Shown one piece after another: positions 52,025 through 59,093 of a DNA stretch of 59,093 nt. How positions within the stretch are numbered: position 1 is the stretch's first letter; every line of letters starts with the position of its first letter. The notes beneath the pieces were generated by a model, which was not told the DNA's origin, searched no databases, and saw nothing but the letters and a program-made list of their open reading frames with translations. The DNA comes from Phycisphaerae bacterium (lineage in GTDB: Bacteria > Planctomycetota > Phycisphaerae > UBA1845), in contig JAJDDY010000042.1 in NCBI GenBank assembly GCA_029260075.1, positions 1 through 59,093 on the forward strand. The letters are read 5' to 3'. Position numbers and translations under genes: made by a program.

Positions 52025-52747
52025 TCACTTCTTCGGTGGCGGATCGAACGCTATCCGTAGCGGCCAAGTTTGCGATGCGATACCAAACCCCAGCAGCCCC
52101 AGGCAAAGTAGCACGCGAATCACCCACGCCTTACCGGTTACCGGAAACGACATCGGCCTCCTGAGTTCCGCCACGTCACCCTTCGTCAATTCCTTGTTCG
52201 CCAAAACCCAGCGCACGTATCCGACCAAGCCGCCGGGTGGATAGGATTGTCGAAGGTGGTCGCGCACGCCATCAGATACGGCATGGCGGTACGCCTCGGC
52301 CGTGCGGTGGCCGATGCTCAGCGTTCGTTTTTGCGCCTTACGCGCAACGACGTTCGGAAAGTTGCGCGCTTCGATGGCGATGGTGGCACCCCACCCGATC
52401 AGTACGATGATCGACGTGCCGCAAAGAATAGTTGTTCGACGGTAGGGACGACCGGGCGAGGCCACACGAAACACTACGGCGCCGATCACCAGGCCGACCA
52501 CGAGAAAGAAGAACACGCCCAAGTAGAACGGGAGGGCTGCGGCGTACGAAAGGAACCACCCTAGCCCGACCGAGACGCCGCCCCCAACAACAACCGCGGA
52601 CCACCATCGAACCGTCGATCCGCCGTCACCGGCTGTCGGTTCGCTATCGGTTGGCGCAGGCATTGCGTCGACCGCCGCTGAACCGATCGACGGTGTGGGG
52701 ACGGCTTCGGGTGTGGTTCGGTCGTCAGATTTAGTGTTTGAATCCAT
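52025..52747 (-). CDS. Unknown membrane protein
   Basis: A 240-residue protein. An acidic, Pro/Thr/Ser-rich cytoplasmic N-terminus (about 45 residues) is followed by hydrophobic helices at about 48-70, 73-93 and 108-125 (for example FYLGVFFFLVVGLVIGAVVF). A charged region comes next, then a last helix near 215-230 (WVIRVLLCLGLLGFGIA). No family is recognised. It converges on the secretion cluster and lies downstream of the sigma/anti-sigma pair on the same strand. The ATG has no good ribosome-binding site. Confidence 0.7.
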   Translation of the reverse strand: MDSNTKSDDRTTPEAVPTPSIGSAAVDAMPAPTDSEPTAGDGGSTVRWWSAVVVGGGVSVGLGWFLSYAAALPFYLGVFFFLVVGLVIGAVVFRVASPGRPYRRTTILCGTSIIVLIGWGATIAIEARNFPNVVARKAQKRTLSIGHRTAEAYRHAVSDGVRDHLRQSYPPGGLVGYVRWVLANKELTKGDVAELRRPMSFPVTGKAWVIRVLLCLGLLGFGIASQTWPLRIAFDPPPKK

Positions 52748-52893
52748 TGTCTTATGCCACGGCGTTCACACGTGTGCTTGAAGTTGAGACCGAGTCGCCT
52801 GGGCGTCGATACCTGTGGGATCATCATCGAACACGGCGTAATTGGCAATGGTCGGCTGTAGGTCTTGCAGAACTGGACGCTCGCGGGCAGGTG

Positions 52894-54726
52894 CTACCGC
52901 TGCTGTTTGTCAGTCTTGGGGTTCTTGGGCGGCGTCGACTGTTTTGCCTTCGCTTTGTGTGCTGCCTTGGCGGCGACGGCCTTTCGCGCCCGCGCCGTTG
53001 GAGTCAGCTGGACCTGCACGACAAGCGTCACGAGCTCATTGGCCCGCTCGTCGACCTGACGTTTTTTCATTCGCTCGCGCCGCAGACCTCGGCGGGTTCC
53101 GGTTGATCTGGTTCGCTCGTCCGCAAGATGATTCTTCGTTTCGACGCCGGCGGAGCGCTTGCCCATCGAGAGTGCGTTGCGTCGCTTGGTTACGAGCGAA
53201 GGTGGTTCGGTTGCGGTTGAGCCTTTCGTTGTCGCAAGCGAGTCGGTCGATCGATGTTGTTCGAATTCGGTTTGTTCGGCCACCTTCGCCGAAGAATTCT
53301 TGCGTCGGCTCGCGTCGGCGATCAGCTTGTCCAACGCCGATAGCTTCTCCTGTTCGGTAAGATTTTCCAGGTCCGGTTCGCCTTTTGGTCCTTTGTTCTT
53401 CGCCACCGAGTCGCGGCGACCTTCGTTGTTGTGTCCGACCTCCGAATCTGTTGGTGGTATCAACTCCGTCGTTCGGTTCGCGATCGCAACGTGCGACCGA
53501 GGCCATTCGGTCTTGGCTGCATCAGTAGCGCCGGACTTCGCTGTGTCTGTCGAAGGTGCGACGGCGGTCGGATCGATGCCCATGGCGTCCAGTATCACGC
53601 CGAACGGGTCGGTGTCGCGTGTTACATTTTTCTCGGGTTCGCGTTCGGCTGCGTGTAGGTCGGATCGAGATGAGAGCGCTGATGAATCGCCGTCCGCGCG
53701 GTCGCTCGACTCCTCATCGTTCTCCGTAGCCGGGTTGGTGGATGCCCGGAGCGCGGATTGGGCGAGCCTTAGTCCTTGAATTTTGACCGGTCCGGCGATC
53801 AGCGTGACGTCTTGCGCGGATTTGGTCGCGGTGTTCACTTCGTCCATGAGTTCGTCGAGCTGCGCACGTGTGGCGCGAACGATGATCTGTTGATCGGAAT
53901 CGTCAGGGAAATTGACGTTGGGCTTACCCCGATACATGAAGCCCGAAGACGTGTCATCCCCTGAGTTTGCAGTCGCCTTCGCCAGATCGGTCGTGTCGTG
54001 TCGGGCGAAGTAGTCGACGATTCGATCGGCCAGTGCCTCGCACTCTTGCTCACTCTCTACGGGAAGTTGGAGTACGACGGCCTCGTTGCTGAACTGATGC
54101 GTGCGAATCGCGGAGCGCGGCAGACCTGACGCGAGCTTCTTCTGAAAGTCAGCCTTGGCCAGACGTTCGTCGCGTCGGCTCGAAACGACGGTCGCGTCGT
54201 CAGCCTTACGCTTGGCCCTCGCCCGGCGCGGCGACCTGGACTTTCGCAGCACGTCCCGGCCGGGTCTTGTGCTAGCGGTCTCCGCATCAGCAGACGCGTC
54301 CAACCCGATTTCCTTCTCGCTCGCGACCGGACCCAGGGCAAGCCTCGCGACGTCGTCGTCACGCGAACCCAAGCCAGCCATGTACCACACACCGCCGACG
54401 AGCAGGGTCAGCACCGCCGCCATGGAGAGCACGCCCCAAAGCGATGAACGTCTACCGGTCTTGACCGCGTCGATGGGCGCGACGTCGCCAAGTAGCTCTG
54501 AACGTTCCAGCCGCGCTTGCACTGCATCCGCCACGGTCTGCGGCGCCCGATGTTTGGGCAACCCCGCCACGAGGGAGGCGGTGCGTTGCAGCTCTTCATA
54601 CATTCGATGAGCGTCGGGGTCGTCGTGGAGAAGTTGCTCTACGGCCCGTGCATCTTCCGTGCTGAGTTCGCCGTCGAGGTAGGCGCTCAACCGTTCGCCC
54701 AGCTGCTCCAAAGATTCGTTCGTCAT
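52894..54726 (-). CDS. Membrane-anchored anti-sigma factor with long extracytoplasmic part
   Basis: A 610-residue protein encoded directly after the ECF sigma gene, overlapping it by four bases. The first 70 residues form an anti-sigma-like helical bundle (LSAYLDGELSTEDARAVEQLL), but no His-Cys-Cys zinc motif is seen. One membrane helix lies at about 95-118 (LWGVLSMAAVLTLLVGGVWY). The large extracytoplasmic part has a beta/alpha region (about 190-320, with NVNFPDDSDQQIIVRATRAQ) and a long, polar, low-complexity tail rich in Lys, Arg and Ser. It should hold the sigma factor at the membrane until a signal releases it. Confidence 0.82.
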   Translation of the reverse strand: MTNESLEQLGERLSAYLDGELSTEDARAVEQLLHDDPDAHRMYEELQRTASLVAGLPKHRAPQTVADAVQARLERSELLGDVAPIDAVKTGRRSSLWGVLSMAAVLTLLVGGVWYMAGLGSRDDDVARLALGPVASEKEIGLDASADAETASTRPGRDVLRKSRSPRRARAKRKADDATVVSSRRDERLAKADFQKKLASGLPRSAIRTHQFSNEAVVLQLPVESEQECEALADRIVDYFARHDTTDLAKATANSGDDTSSGFMYRGKPNVNFPDDSDQQIIVRATRAQLDELMDEVNTATKSAQDVTLIAGPVKIQGLRLAQSALRASTNPATENDEESSDRADGDSSALSSRSDLHAAEREPEKNVTRDTDPFGVILDAMGIDPTAVAPSTDTAKSGATDAAKTEWPRSHVAIANRTTELIPPTDSEVGHNNEGRRDSVAKNKGPKGEPDLENLTEQEKLSALDKLIADASRRKNSSAKVAEQTEFEQHRSTDSLATTKGSTATEPPSLVTKRRNALSMGKRSAGVETKNHLADERTRSTGTRRGLRRERMKKRQVDERANELVTLVVQVQLTPTARARKAVAAKAAHKAKAKQSTPPKNPKTDKQQR

Positions 54727-55361
54727 GATCGATCCACCTGATCGTGTCGCGTAATCGCGGGTCGCAACGCTTTGCTAAGCGTGGCGCGAGCCCGGTGAAG
54801 ACGCGACCTCACCGTACCGGCTGGAAGCTCGAGGATTTCCGCGATCTCCCGGTAGTCGAATCCTTCAATGTCGCGCAGCACAACGACAGCACGTTGGTCG
54901 TCGTCAAGTTCGTGCAACGCGCGAACGACGCTTGCGTGCAATTCCGTATCGTCGGCCGCCCGCGACGGGTCCGGTGTGTTGTGGTCTTCAATCCGCTTCG
55001 CCAGCGACTCCGCCTGTGTTCCCACAGCGTCGTTGATTGCATCGAGCGACACGGTGTGGCGGCGCTTCGCGGTTCGCCGGTGCGTCAACGCCAGATTGAC
55101 AGCCACCCGAAAAATCCACGTATAGAACGTGCTCTGCTCACGGAACCCGGCGATGCTGTCGAGCGCCTTGAGAAACGTTTCCTGCGTCAGGTCACGCGCG
55201 TCTTCGAGGTGCCCGCAGATTCGCCAGCACGTGTTGAAGACGCGATCCTGATATTTGCGCACCAGTCCCGCGTACGCTTCGGTCTGCCCGGACTTGACCT
55301 TCTCGATAAGCTGTGCGTCCTCCAACAGGAGCGGCCTCGACCCACCGTGGGTCGTTGCCAT
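54723..55361 (-). CDS. ECF-type RNA polymerase sigma factor
   Basis: A 212-residue sigma70-family protein with region 2 (YQDRVFNTCWRI, DARDLTQETFLKAL) and region 4 (LDDDQRAVVVLRDIEGFDYR, AGTVRSRLHRAR). It directs polymerase to stress or envelope promoters and is probably held by the downstream anti-sigma factor. Two starts are possible: ATG 55361, with AGGAGG directly adjacent, or GTG 55409, which has no ribosome-binding site. ATG is preferred. The stop overlaps the anti-sigma start. The regulon is not visible. Confidence 0.92.
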   Translation of the reverse strand: MATTHGGSRPLLLEDAQLIEKVKSGQTEAYAGLVRKYQDRVFNTCWRICGHLEDARDLTQETFLKALDSIAGFREQSTFYTWIFRVAVNLALTHRRTAKRRHTVSLDAINDAVGTQAESLAKRIEDHNTPDPSRAADDTELHASVVRALHELDDDQRAVVVLRDIEGFDYREIAEILELPAGTVRSRLHRARATLSKALRPAITRHDQVDRS

Positions 55362-55534
55362 CCTCCTGGTTCTTGGACGCGCATCCACAGCCCATAGTTC
55401 CCAAATCACGCGGAAAGGTGCGTATCGGTCATCTCACCGGGCACCCCCTACGCCGTCCTATCATGCCCCTGGTCTTGAGTGCGGTCAACGCAGCCACGTC
55501 AAGTGGCACTGCTAAAGTTTGAATTCTCGCCCGC

Positions 55535-55564
55535 CTGACACGACCCCGCTCGACGTGCTACAAT
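55535..55564 (+). promoter_or_regulatory. Candidate promoter giving a leaderless mRNA
   Basis: CTGACA at 55535-55540 and TACAAT at 55559-55564 with an 18-base spacer. The GTG start of the small basic protein is at 55571, seven bases after the -10, which is where transcription would begin. Confidence 0.5.
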
Positions 55565-55570
55565 GCTTGC

Positions 55571-55837
55571 GTGAGCAAGCAACGGAAGAAAAAGACCCGT
55601 CGCGACACAGCCGAGATTGCCCGGTCGGTCGTTGAAGAGGCTATCGGGGAGCCGCTTACGCCCCGCGAAGAAGAGCCGGAGGAGCAGCCGGAAGAAGATA
55701 CACGCAACCCGGCGGCGGTGGCGTTAAGCAAGCTCGGGGCGAGCAAGGGCGGCAAGGCCAGAGCGAAGAAGCTGAGCAAGAAGCGGCGGGTGGCGATCGC
55801 AAAGAAAGCGGCGCGAGCGCGGTGGAGGAAAAAATAA
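55571..55837 (+). CDS. Small Lys/Arg-rich protein, nucleic-acid-binding-like
   Basis: An 88-residue protein. The N-terminal half is acidic and Glu/Pro-rich (PLTPREEEPEEQPEED). The C-terminal half has AAVALSKLGASKGGKARAKK followed by AIAKKAARARW, a motif common in small basic bacterial proteins of unknown function that may bind nucleic acid. GTG at 55571 is the start, and no ribosome-binding site exists because the predicted transcript begins at this codon. It converges on the XRE-ImmA gene, with six bases between the stops. Confidence 0.78.
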   Translation: MSKQRKKKTRRDTAEIARSVVEEAIGEPLTPREEEPEEQPEEDTRNPAAVALSKLGASKGGKARAKKLSKKRRVAIAKKAARARWRKK

Positions 55838-55843
55838 GGCTGG

Positions 55844-56896
55844 TTAGTCATCGTTAACCATTCGCAGCATGGGTTTGGGTTCAGTTTCGCCAAGATGTTC
55901 CGTAAACATGATATCCCTCGATAGATCTTCGGTTGTGAGCAAAAGTTCCTTCTTGTGAAACTCGATCAACGCCGCAAGTTTGGATGGCGTCTCTAGTGGT
56001 ATCGGCCAAGGCTCGTTCATTCGATAACCACGGGCGCTCAAGTGGGAAAACAGCCGCCGACGCGTCGCTTCGCCAATAATTCGCAAGTGGCCAGCCCGCA
56101 TAATGAGCGCCTGCATCGACACCTTCCAGACCCTTTTTGATCTCGCTGCGACTTCAAGATTCAACCCGCGAAGATCATCACGGATCAAAGAACGCGGCAT
56201 CAAGAACTCACTGGCGAATAGATTTGCTTGTGCTTCCACATCGTCTAGGGCGGACGAATGGTGCATGACGGCATGACCGACTTCGTGTGCTAAGCTGAAC
56301 CTGTATCTCTCTCCCGGCACTTCAGAGTTCATGAAGAAAATGGGCGGTGTACCAGTAAGCCACAAGTGGGCTCCATCTATCAATCGTGTTCCAAAATCTA
56401 CGTTAACGACGATGCCCCCAGCGTTCTCCACAACCGATGTCATATCGGATATTGGCCCAGGTTTGATATCAAATATCTCGCGAACTCGCCGAGCAACACG
56501 TTCCGGATTGTCGCCTTCGGACTCAGGCGGAATCGAAGGGAAATTGTTGTCATGTTCGACCGCTCGCAGCAATCGCACCACCTGCATGTGTCGCAGGTTA
56601 ATCTCTGCCTGCACTCGCCGCTGGACCCTCATCGTTATTCTGACGCGTTTTCGATGGAAGATAAGACTGCTTCCTAGCCCGTAAACTTGATCTGCTTGGC
56701 TGAACAACTGGGGTGAATAGTCAAGAACGCGCGCGATTGTTGCAATTTCAGCCTCGCTGGGCGTAACATTCCCGAGTTCATACTTGCATATTGTAGCCTG
56801 ACCCACACCAACGGCGTTAGCGAGGTGCTTCTGTGTCCATCCGCGAGATTCGCGCGCAAGAGCTATCATCGCTGGGTTGTACTTCAACAAACTCAT
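55844..56896 (-). CDS. XRE-family regulator with ImmA/IrrE-type metallopeptidase domain
   Basis: A 350-residue protein. Residues 8-65 form a helix-turn-helix of the XRE type (LARESRGWTQKHLANAVGVG). The C-terminal part is an ImmA/IrrE zinc peptidase with HEVGH at 204-208 and the downstream EAQANLFASEFLMP. Such proteins typically cleave or neutralise a repressor or antitoxin and control mobile or defence genes. It lies eight bases after the stop of the unknown gene at 56905 on the same strand, so the two form an operon with this gene second. Lower GC than the main gene blocks suggests it was acquired. Confidence 0.9.
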   Translation of the reverse strand: MSLLKYNPAMIALARESRGWTQKHLANAVGVGQATICKYELGNVTPSEAEIATIARVLDYSPQLFSQADQVYGLGSSLIFHRKRVRITMRVQRRVQAEINLRHMQVVRLLRAVEHDNNFPSIPPESEGDNPERVARRVREIFDIKPGPISDMTSVVENAGGIVVNVDFGTRLIDGAHLWLTGTPPIFFMNSEVPGERYRFSLAHEVGHAVMHHSSALDDVEAQANLFASEFLMPRSLIRDDLRGLNLEVAARSKRVWKVSMQALIMRAGHLRIIGEATRRRLFSHLSARGYRMNEPWPIPLETPSKLAALIEFHKKELLLTTEDLSRDIMFTEHLGETEPKPMLRMVNDD

Positions 56897-56904
56897 CGCC
56901 CTCC

Positions 56905-57546
56905 CTAGCCTAGTTCCCTTCGTACCTCGTCGGCAATGCGTTCTATCGCCTTGCGCTCCTTTGCGCGGATAACATCAGCGGGTTCTGACTCCACAGATTC
57001 CTCAACGAGTCTTACGCCGCCCGGAAAAACAGCAACGTCGTGGATGTACTCGCTTTCGTTTGGGCGCTCGCGCACTAGCACAAGCCGACCCATCGACCAC
57101 GCAGGTTGCCCGCCTTCAATGTAATCGTTGTTTACCGTGTATCCGATTGTTGCTGTGACGGCTTCTACCTCCGCTGGCTCACTGAAGGACAGCACCCCTT
57201 GCTCCTGATACGTCCGCTGTCGCTGAGTGCTGTTTCGTCGGATGCGACCATCAGGATATCTCGCCCACCGCAGTGCGATGTTCGCTCCCTCGCACGTATC
57301 AATCACAATACAATCCAGCCCTCGACCGTCGGGCTCCCCGATGAATTGGAGAACGGGGTCCTGCCGGTCGCAAACTGGTCGAAGCTCCGCACGAAGCGCA
57401 GTGTGCATCATGTTGGCTCGCTCGACCTTTGTTGGAATGCCGAGCTTTGACACCGCCTCCGACAAGTTCTTCCATGCCCGCCTGAAGACGGGTTCGAACA
57501 CCGGATACCACGGCTCACACGCTCTGACGATCTGCTTCTTGGTCAT
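56905..57546 (-). CDS. Unknown partner protein of the XRE-ImmA gene
   Basis: A 213-residue soluble protein of no recognised family. The ATG at 57546 follows AAAGGGA with eight bases between; a TTG at 57564 is in frame but overlaps that site. The N-terminus is helical and basic. The centre is beta-rich (DCIVIDTCEGANIALRWARY, GRLVLVRERPNESEYI). The C-terminus is a charged helix (RAKERKAIERIADEVRRELG). It is the first gene of a two-gene unit with the ImmA-type peptidase, so it could be the peptidase's substrate, a toxin, or a host-interaction factor; none is shown by the sequence. Confidence 0.75.
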   Translation of the reverse strand: MTKKQIVRACEPWYPVFEPVFRRAWKNLSEAVSKLGIPTKVERANMMHTALRAELRPVCDRQDPVLQFIGEPDGRGLDCIVIDTCEGANIALRWARYPDGRIRRNSTQRQRTYQEQGVLSFSEPAEVEAVTATIGYTVNNDYIEGGQPAWSMGRLVLVRERPNESEYIHDVAVFPGGVRLVEESVESEPADVIRAKERKAIERIADEVRRELG

Positions 57547-57716
57547 AACTGAAATCCCTTTCAATAGGTAGTTGCGACTCCATCTGCTTCATGATACCAT
57601 GCCGGTGCGCAATATCAAGAGAAAATATTCCCCGTTTAATTCCTTCGTAACTCGTTACTATGAAAGAAGATACATTGTCAGATGTTCCGTTTTGAGCGTA
57701 GTTTTCAAAAAAAATC

Positions 57717-57744
57717 TTGACTGTCAGCATTCAGCAAGCATAAT
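57717..57744 (+). promoter_or_regulatory. Candidate promoter of the IS1-like transposase
   Basis: TTGACT at 57717-57722 and CATAAT at 57739-57744 with a 16-base spacer, in an AT-rich stretch. The ATG at 57753 lies eight bases after the -10, so the message would be nearly leaderless. Confidence 0.4.
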
Positions 57745-57752
57745 TGTCAAGT

Positions 57753-58588
57753 ATGAATCGGTTAGCCATGAACAAGCGAAAGCCGTCGTATCCGCCCTGG
57801 TCGAGGGTGTGAGCATCAACGCCACGGTACGAATGACGGGCGTATCCAAGCCGACCATCCTCAAGCTACTCCGCGATCTTGGTTCCACGTGCTCCGCCTA
57901 TCACGACAAGCACGTCCGTGGTTTGAAGCCGGAGCGCGTCCAACCGGGTGAAATCTGGAGCTTCACCTACTGTAAGGCGAAAAACGTAGCCACCGCCACG
58001 AACGCGCCTGAGGGTGCGGGCGACTGCTGGACGTGGACCGCGATCGATTCAGACTCCAAGCTGATTATCTCGTACCGCGTCGGCCTACGGACACAGGACG
58101 ACGCCGACCTATTCATGCTTGACCTGGCGGGCCGGATCGTAAGCCGCATTCAGCTTGCAAGTGATGCACTCGGGACGTATCTGCCAGCGGTTGAGAACGC
58201 GTTTGGCTTGTCGGACGTGGATTACGCGCAGCTTCACAAGGTCTTTGGGCCTGACAGGGCAGGCAAAAGCGCGGAGCGGAAGTACTCACCGGGCAAGGTC
58301 AACGGCACGAAGAAAGTCGCTTTGATCGGCTTGCCCGACCGCAAGCATGTGTCCACCAGCCACGTCAAACGGCACAACCTGACGATCCGCATGCAAATGA
58401 GGCGATTCAGCCGGTTGACGAACGCACACAGCAAGAAGTTGGAGAACCACGCCTATTCGATCTCGTTGTTCTTCATGTACTACAACTACTGCCGAGTGCA
58501 TTCGGCGGTTGGAACGAGCCCAGCTATGGCATCAGGACTGGCGGATCACGTGTGGTCGATCGAGGAAATGTTGGAGCTACTGGATTGA
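57753..58588 (+). pseudogene. IS1-like DDE transposase split by a -1 frameshift
   Basis: The family N-terminus MNRLAMNKRK is read from ATG 57753 in one frame. The rest continues in the -1 frame from AVVSALVEG (about 57781) to the stop at 58588, giving about 277 residues in total. The junction is at CGAAAGCC, so either one A has been lost or ribosomes slip at the A-run, as IS1 elements are known to do. The long frame has a helix-turn-helix (SINATVRMTGVSKPTILKLL), the DDE-type WTWTAIDSDSKLIISY, and the late block HVSTSHVKRHNLTIRMQMRR. Terminal repeats were not found by eye. Confidence 0.75.
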
Positions 58589-58607
58589 AACTTTACCAGT
58601 ACCCGAT

Positions 58608-59093
58608 ATGCGGCCTTGGTTGACGGCGGTCCAGGATTGCCGCACACGTTGCATAGTCGGGTGGCACGTAGGCCCGGCGCCCCATCAGGACGCGATCATA
58701 TCGACCCTTCGCATGGCGTTCCGAGAATTCGCGATACCGCGTGTAATGCGTATCGATCAAGGCAAGGACTTCACTTCAAAATTGATCACGGGCTTGACCA
58801 AGCAGGAGCGCTACCGGCTGAAGCAACTGCACGGCTCGGACTGGAAAAGCATCGTCCGGCGATCGGAGAATCTTGTCGACTGCGACGATGAGCGTTGGCT
58901 CGGAATCACGGGCGAGTTAGACGTCGAGTTGATCTACGCCATACCCTACAGCCCTTGGTCGAAAGCCACGATCGAACGCTACTTCGGAACCGTTCACAGC
59001 AAGTTTGACAAGACCTTTGCGACCTACTGCGGGGCGAAGAATCAGGATCGTCCCGAAGCGTTGGAACGCATACGTTCGGAGGGTGACGCGGTG
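58608..59093 (+). pseudogene. 5'-truncated Mu/rve-type transposase, running off the window
   Basis: An open frame continues to the window edge. It starts abruptly at about MRPWLTAVQDC, in the middle of an integrase core, and goes on through CIVGWHVGPAPHQDAII, IDQGKDFTSK (second catalytic Asp) and SPWSKATIERYFGTVHSKF (catalytic Glu). The N-terminal DNA-binding part and first catalytic Asp are missing. The break falls about 20 bases after the IS1-like stop, so that insertion, or a related deletion, probably removed the 5' part. The 3' end is outside the window. Confidence 0.7.

Noticed and set aside
58616-58891. Open frame of 91 codons as a separate gene
   Set aside because: The integrase-core translation lies in another frame over the same stretch; this one is a shadow.

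Overview
The window looks like a chromosome segment of a GC-rich, flagellated, Gram-negative-type bacterium, most probably a planctomycete (Planctomycetota). This is an inference from several signs: PQQ-like beta-propeller and long anti-sigma proteins, PilM-PilN fusion, pseudopilins cleaved after alanine, a SufU-containing SUF operon, and many palindromic intergenic repeats with the core GAGCCGCGACCGTAAGGG. No rRNA, tRNA or CRISPR array was found.

Left part (1-15940, housekeeping and regulation): the tail of an unknown gene, a hybrid PAS histidine kinase with receiver and Hpt domains, two small unknown lipoproteins, a feoA-feoB ferrous iron uptake pair behind a perfect sigma70-type promoter and two copies of a 15-bp palindrome, a prpB-prpC-like pair (minus strand), aroA, fliM and a PQQ-like propeller protein (minus strand).

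16437-24322 is a complete SUF iron-sulfur assembly locus: an Rrf2 regulator, an A-type carrier, sufB, a DUF1858-like/rhodanese protein, sufC, sufD, sufS, sufU and a sufT-like gene. The sufCDSU genes overlap end to end. Palindromic repeats sit between several of the other genes. Then come xerD, a putative zinc metallopeptidase and cmk.

27792-51863 is the most unusual part. It is a type II secretion (T2SS)-like cluster in the order gspF-G-H-I-J-K, a PilM-PilN (GspL-like) fusion, a GspM/PilO-like protein that also carries a PKD-like and a GspC/PilP-like domain, a giant 2962-residue secreted protein made of about 30 tandem secretin N-domains but without a secretin channel, a 1472-residue secretin with about 12 N-domains, and a lipoprotein. 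No gspE ATPase is in the window. A conventional T2SS secretin has three or four N-domains, so this machine should have an exceptionally long periplasmic portion. A large nested inverted-repeat structure lies in the leader before gspF.

Right part (52025-59093): an unknown membrane protein, an ECF sigma/anti-sigma pair (minus strand), a tiny basic protein that may be translated from a leaderless mRNA, an XRE-ImmA/IrrE regulator-peptidase with an unknown partner gene, a frameshifted IS1-like transposase, and a 5'-truncated Mu/rve-type transposase running off the window. This end looks like an accessory island boundary.
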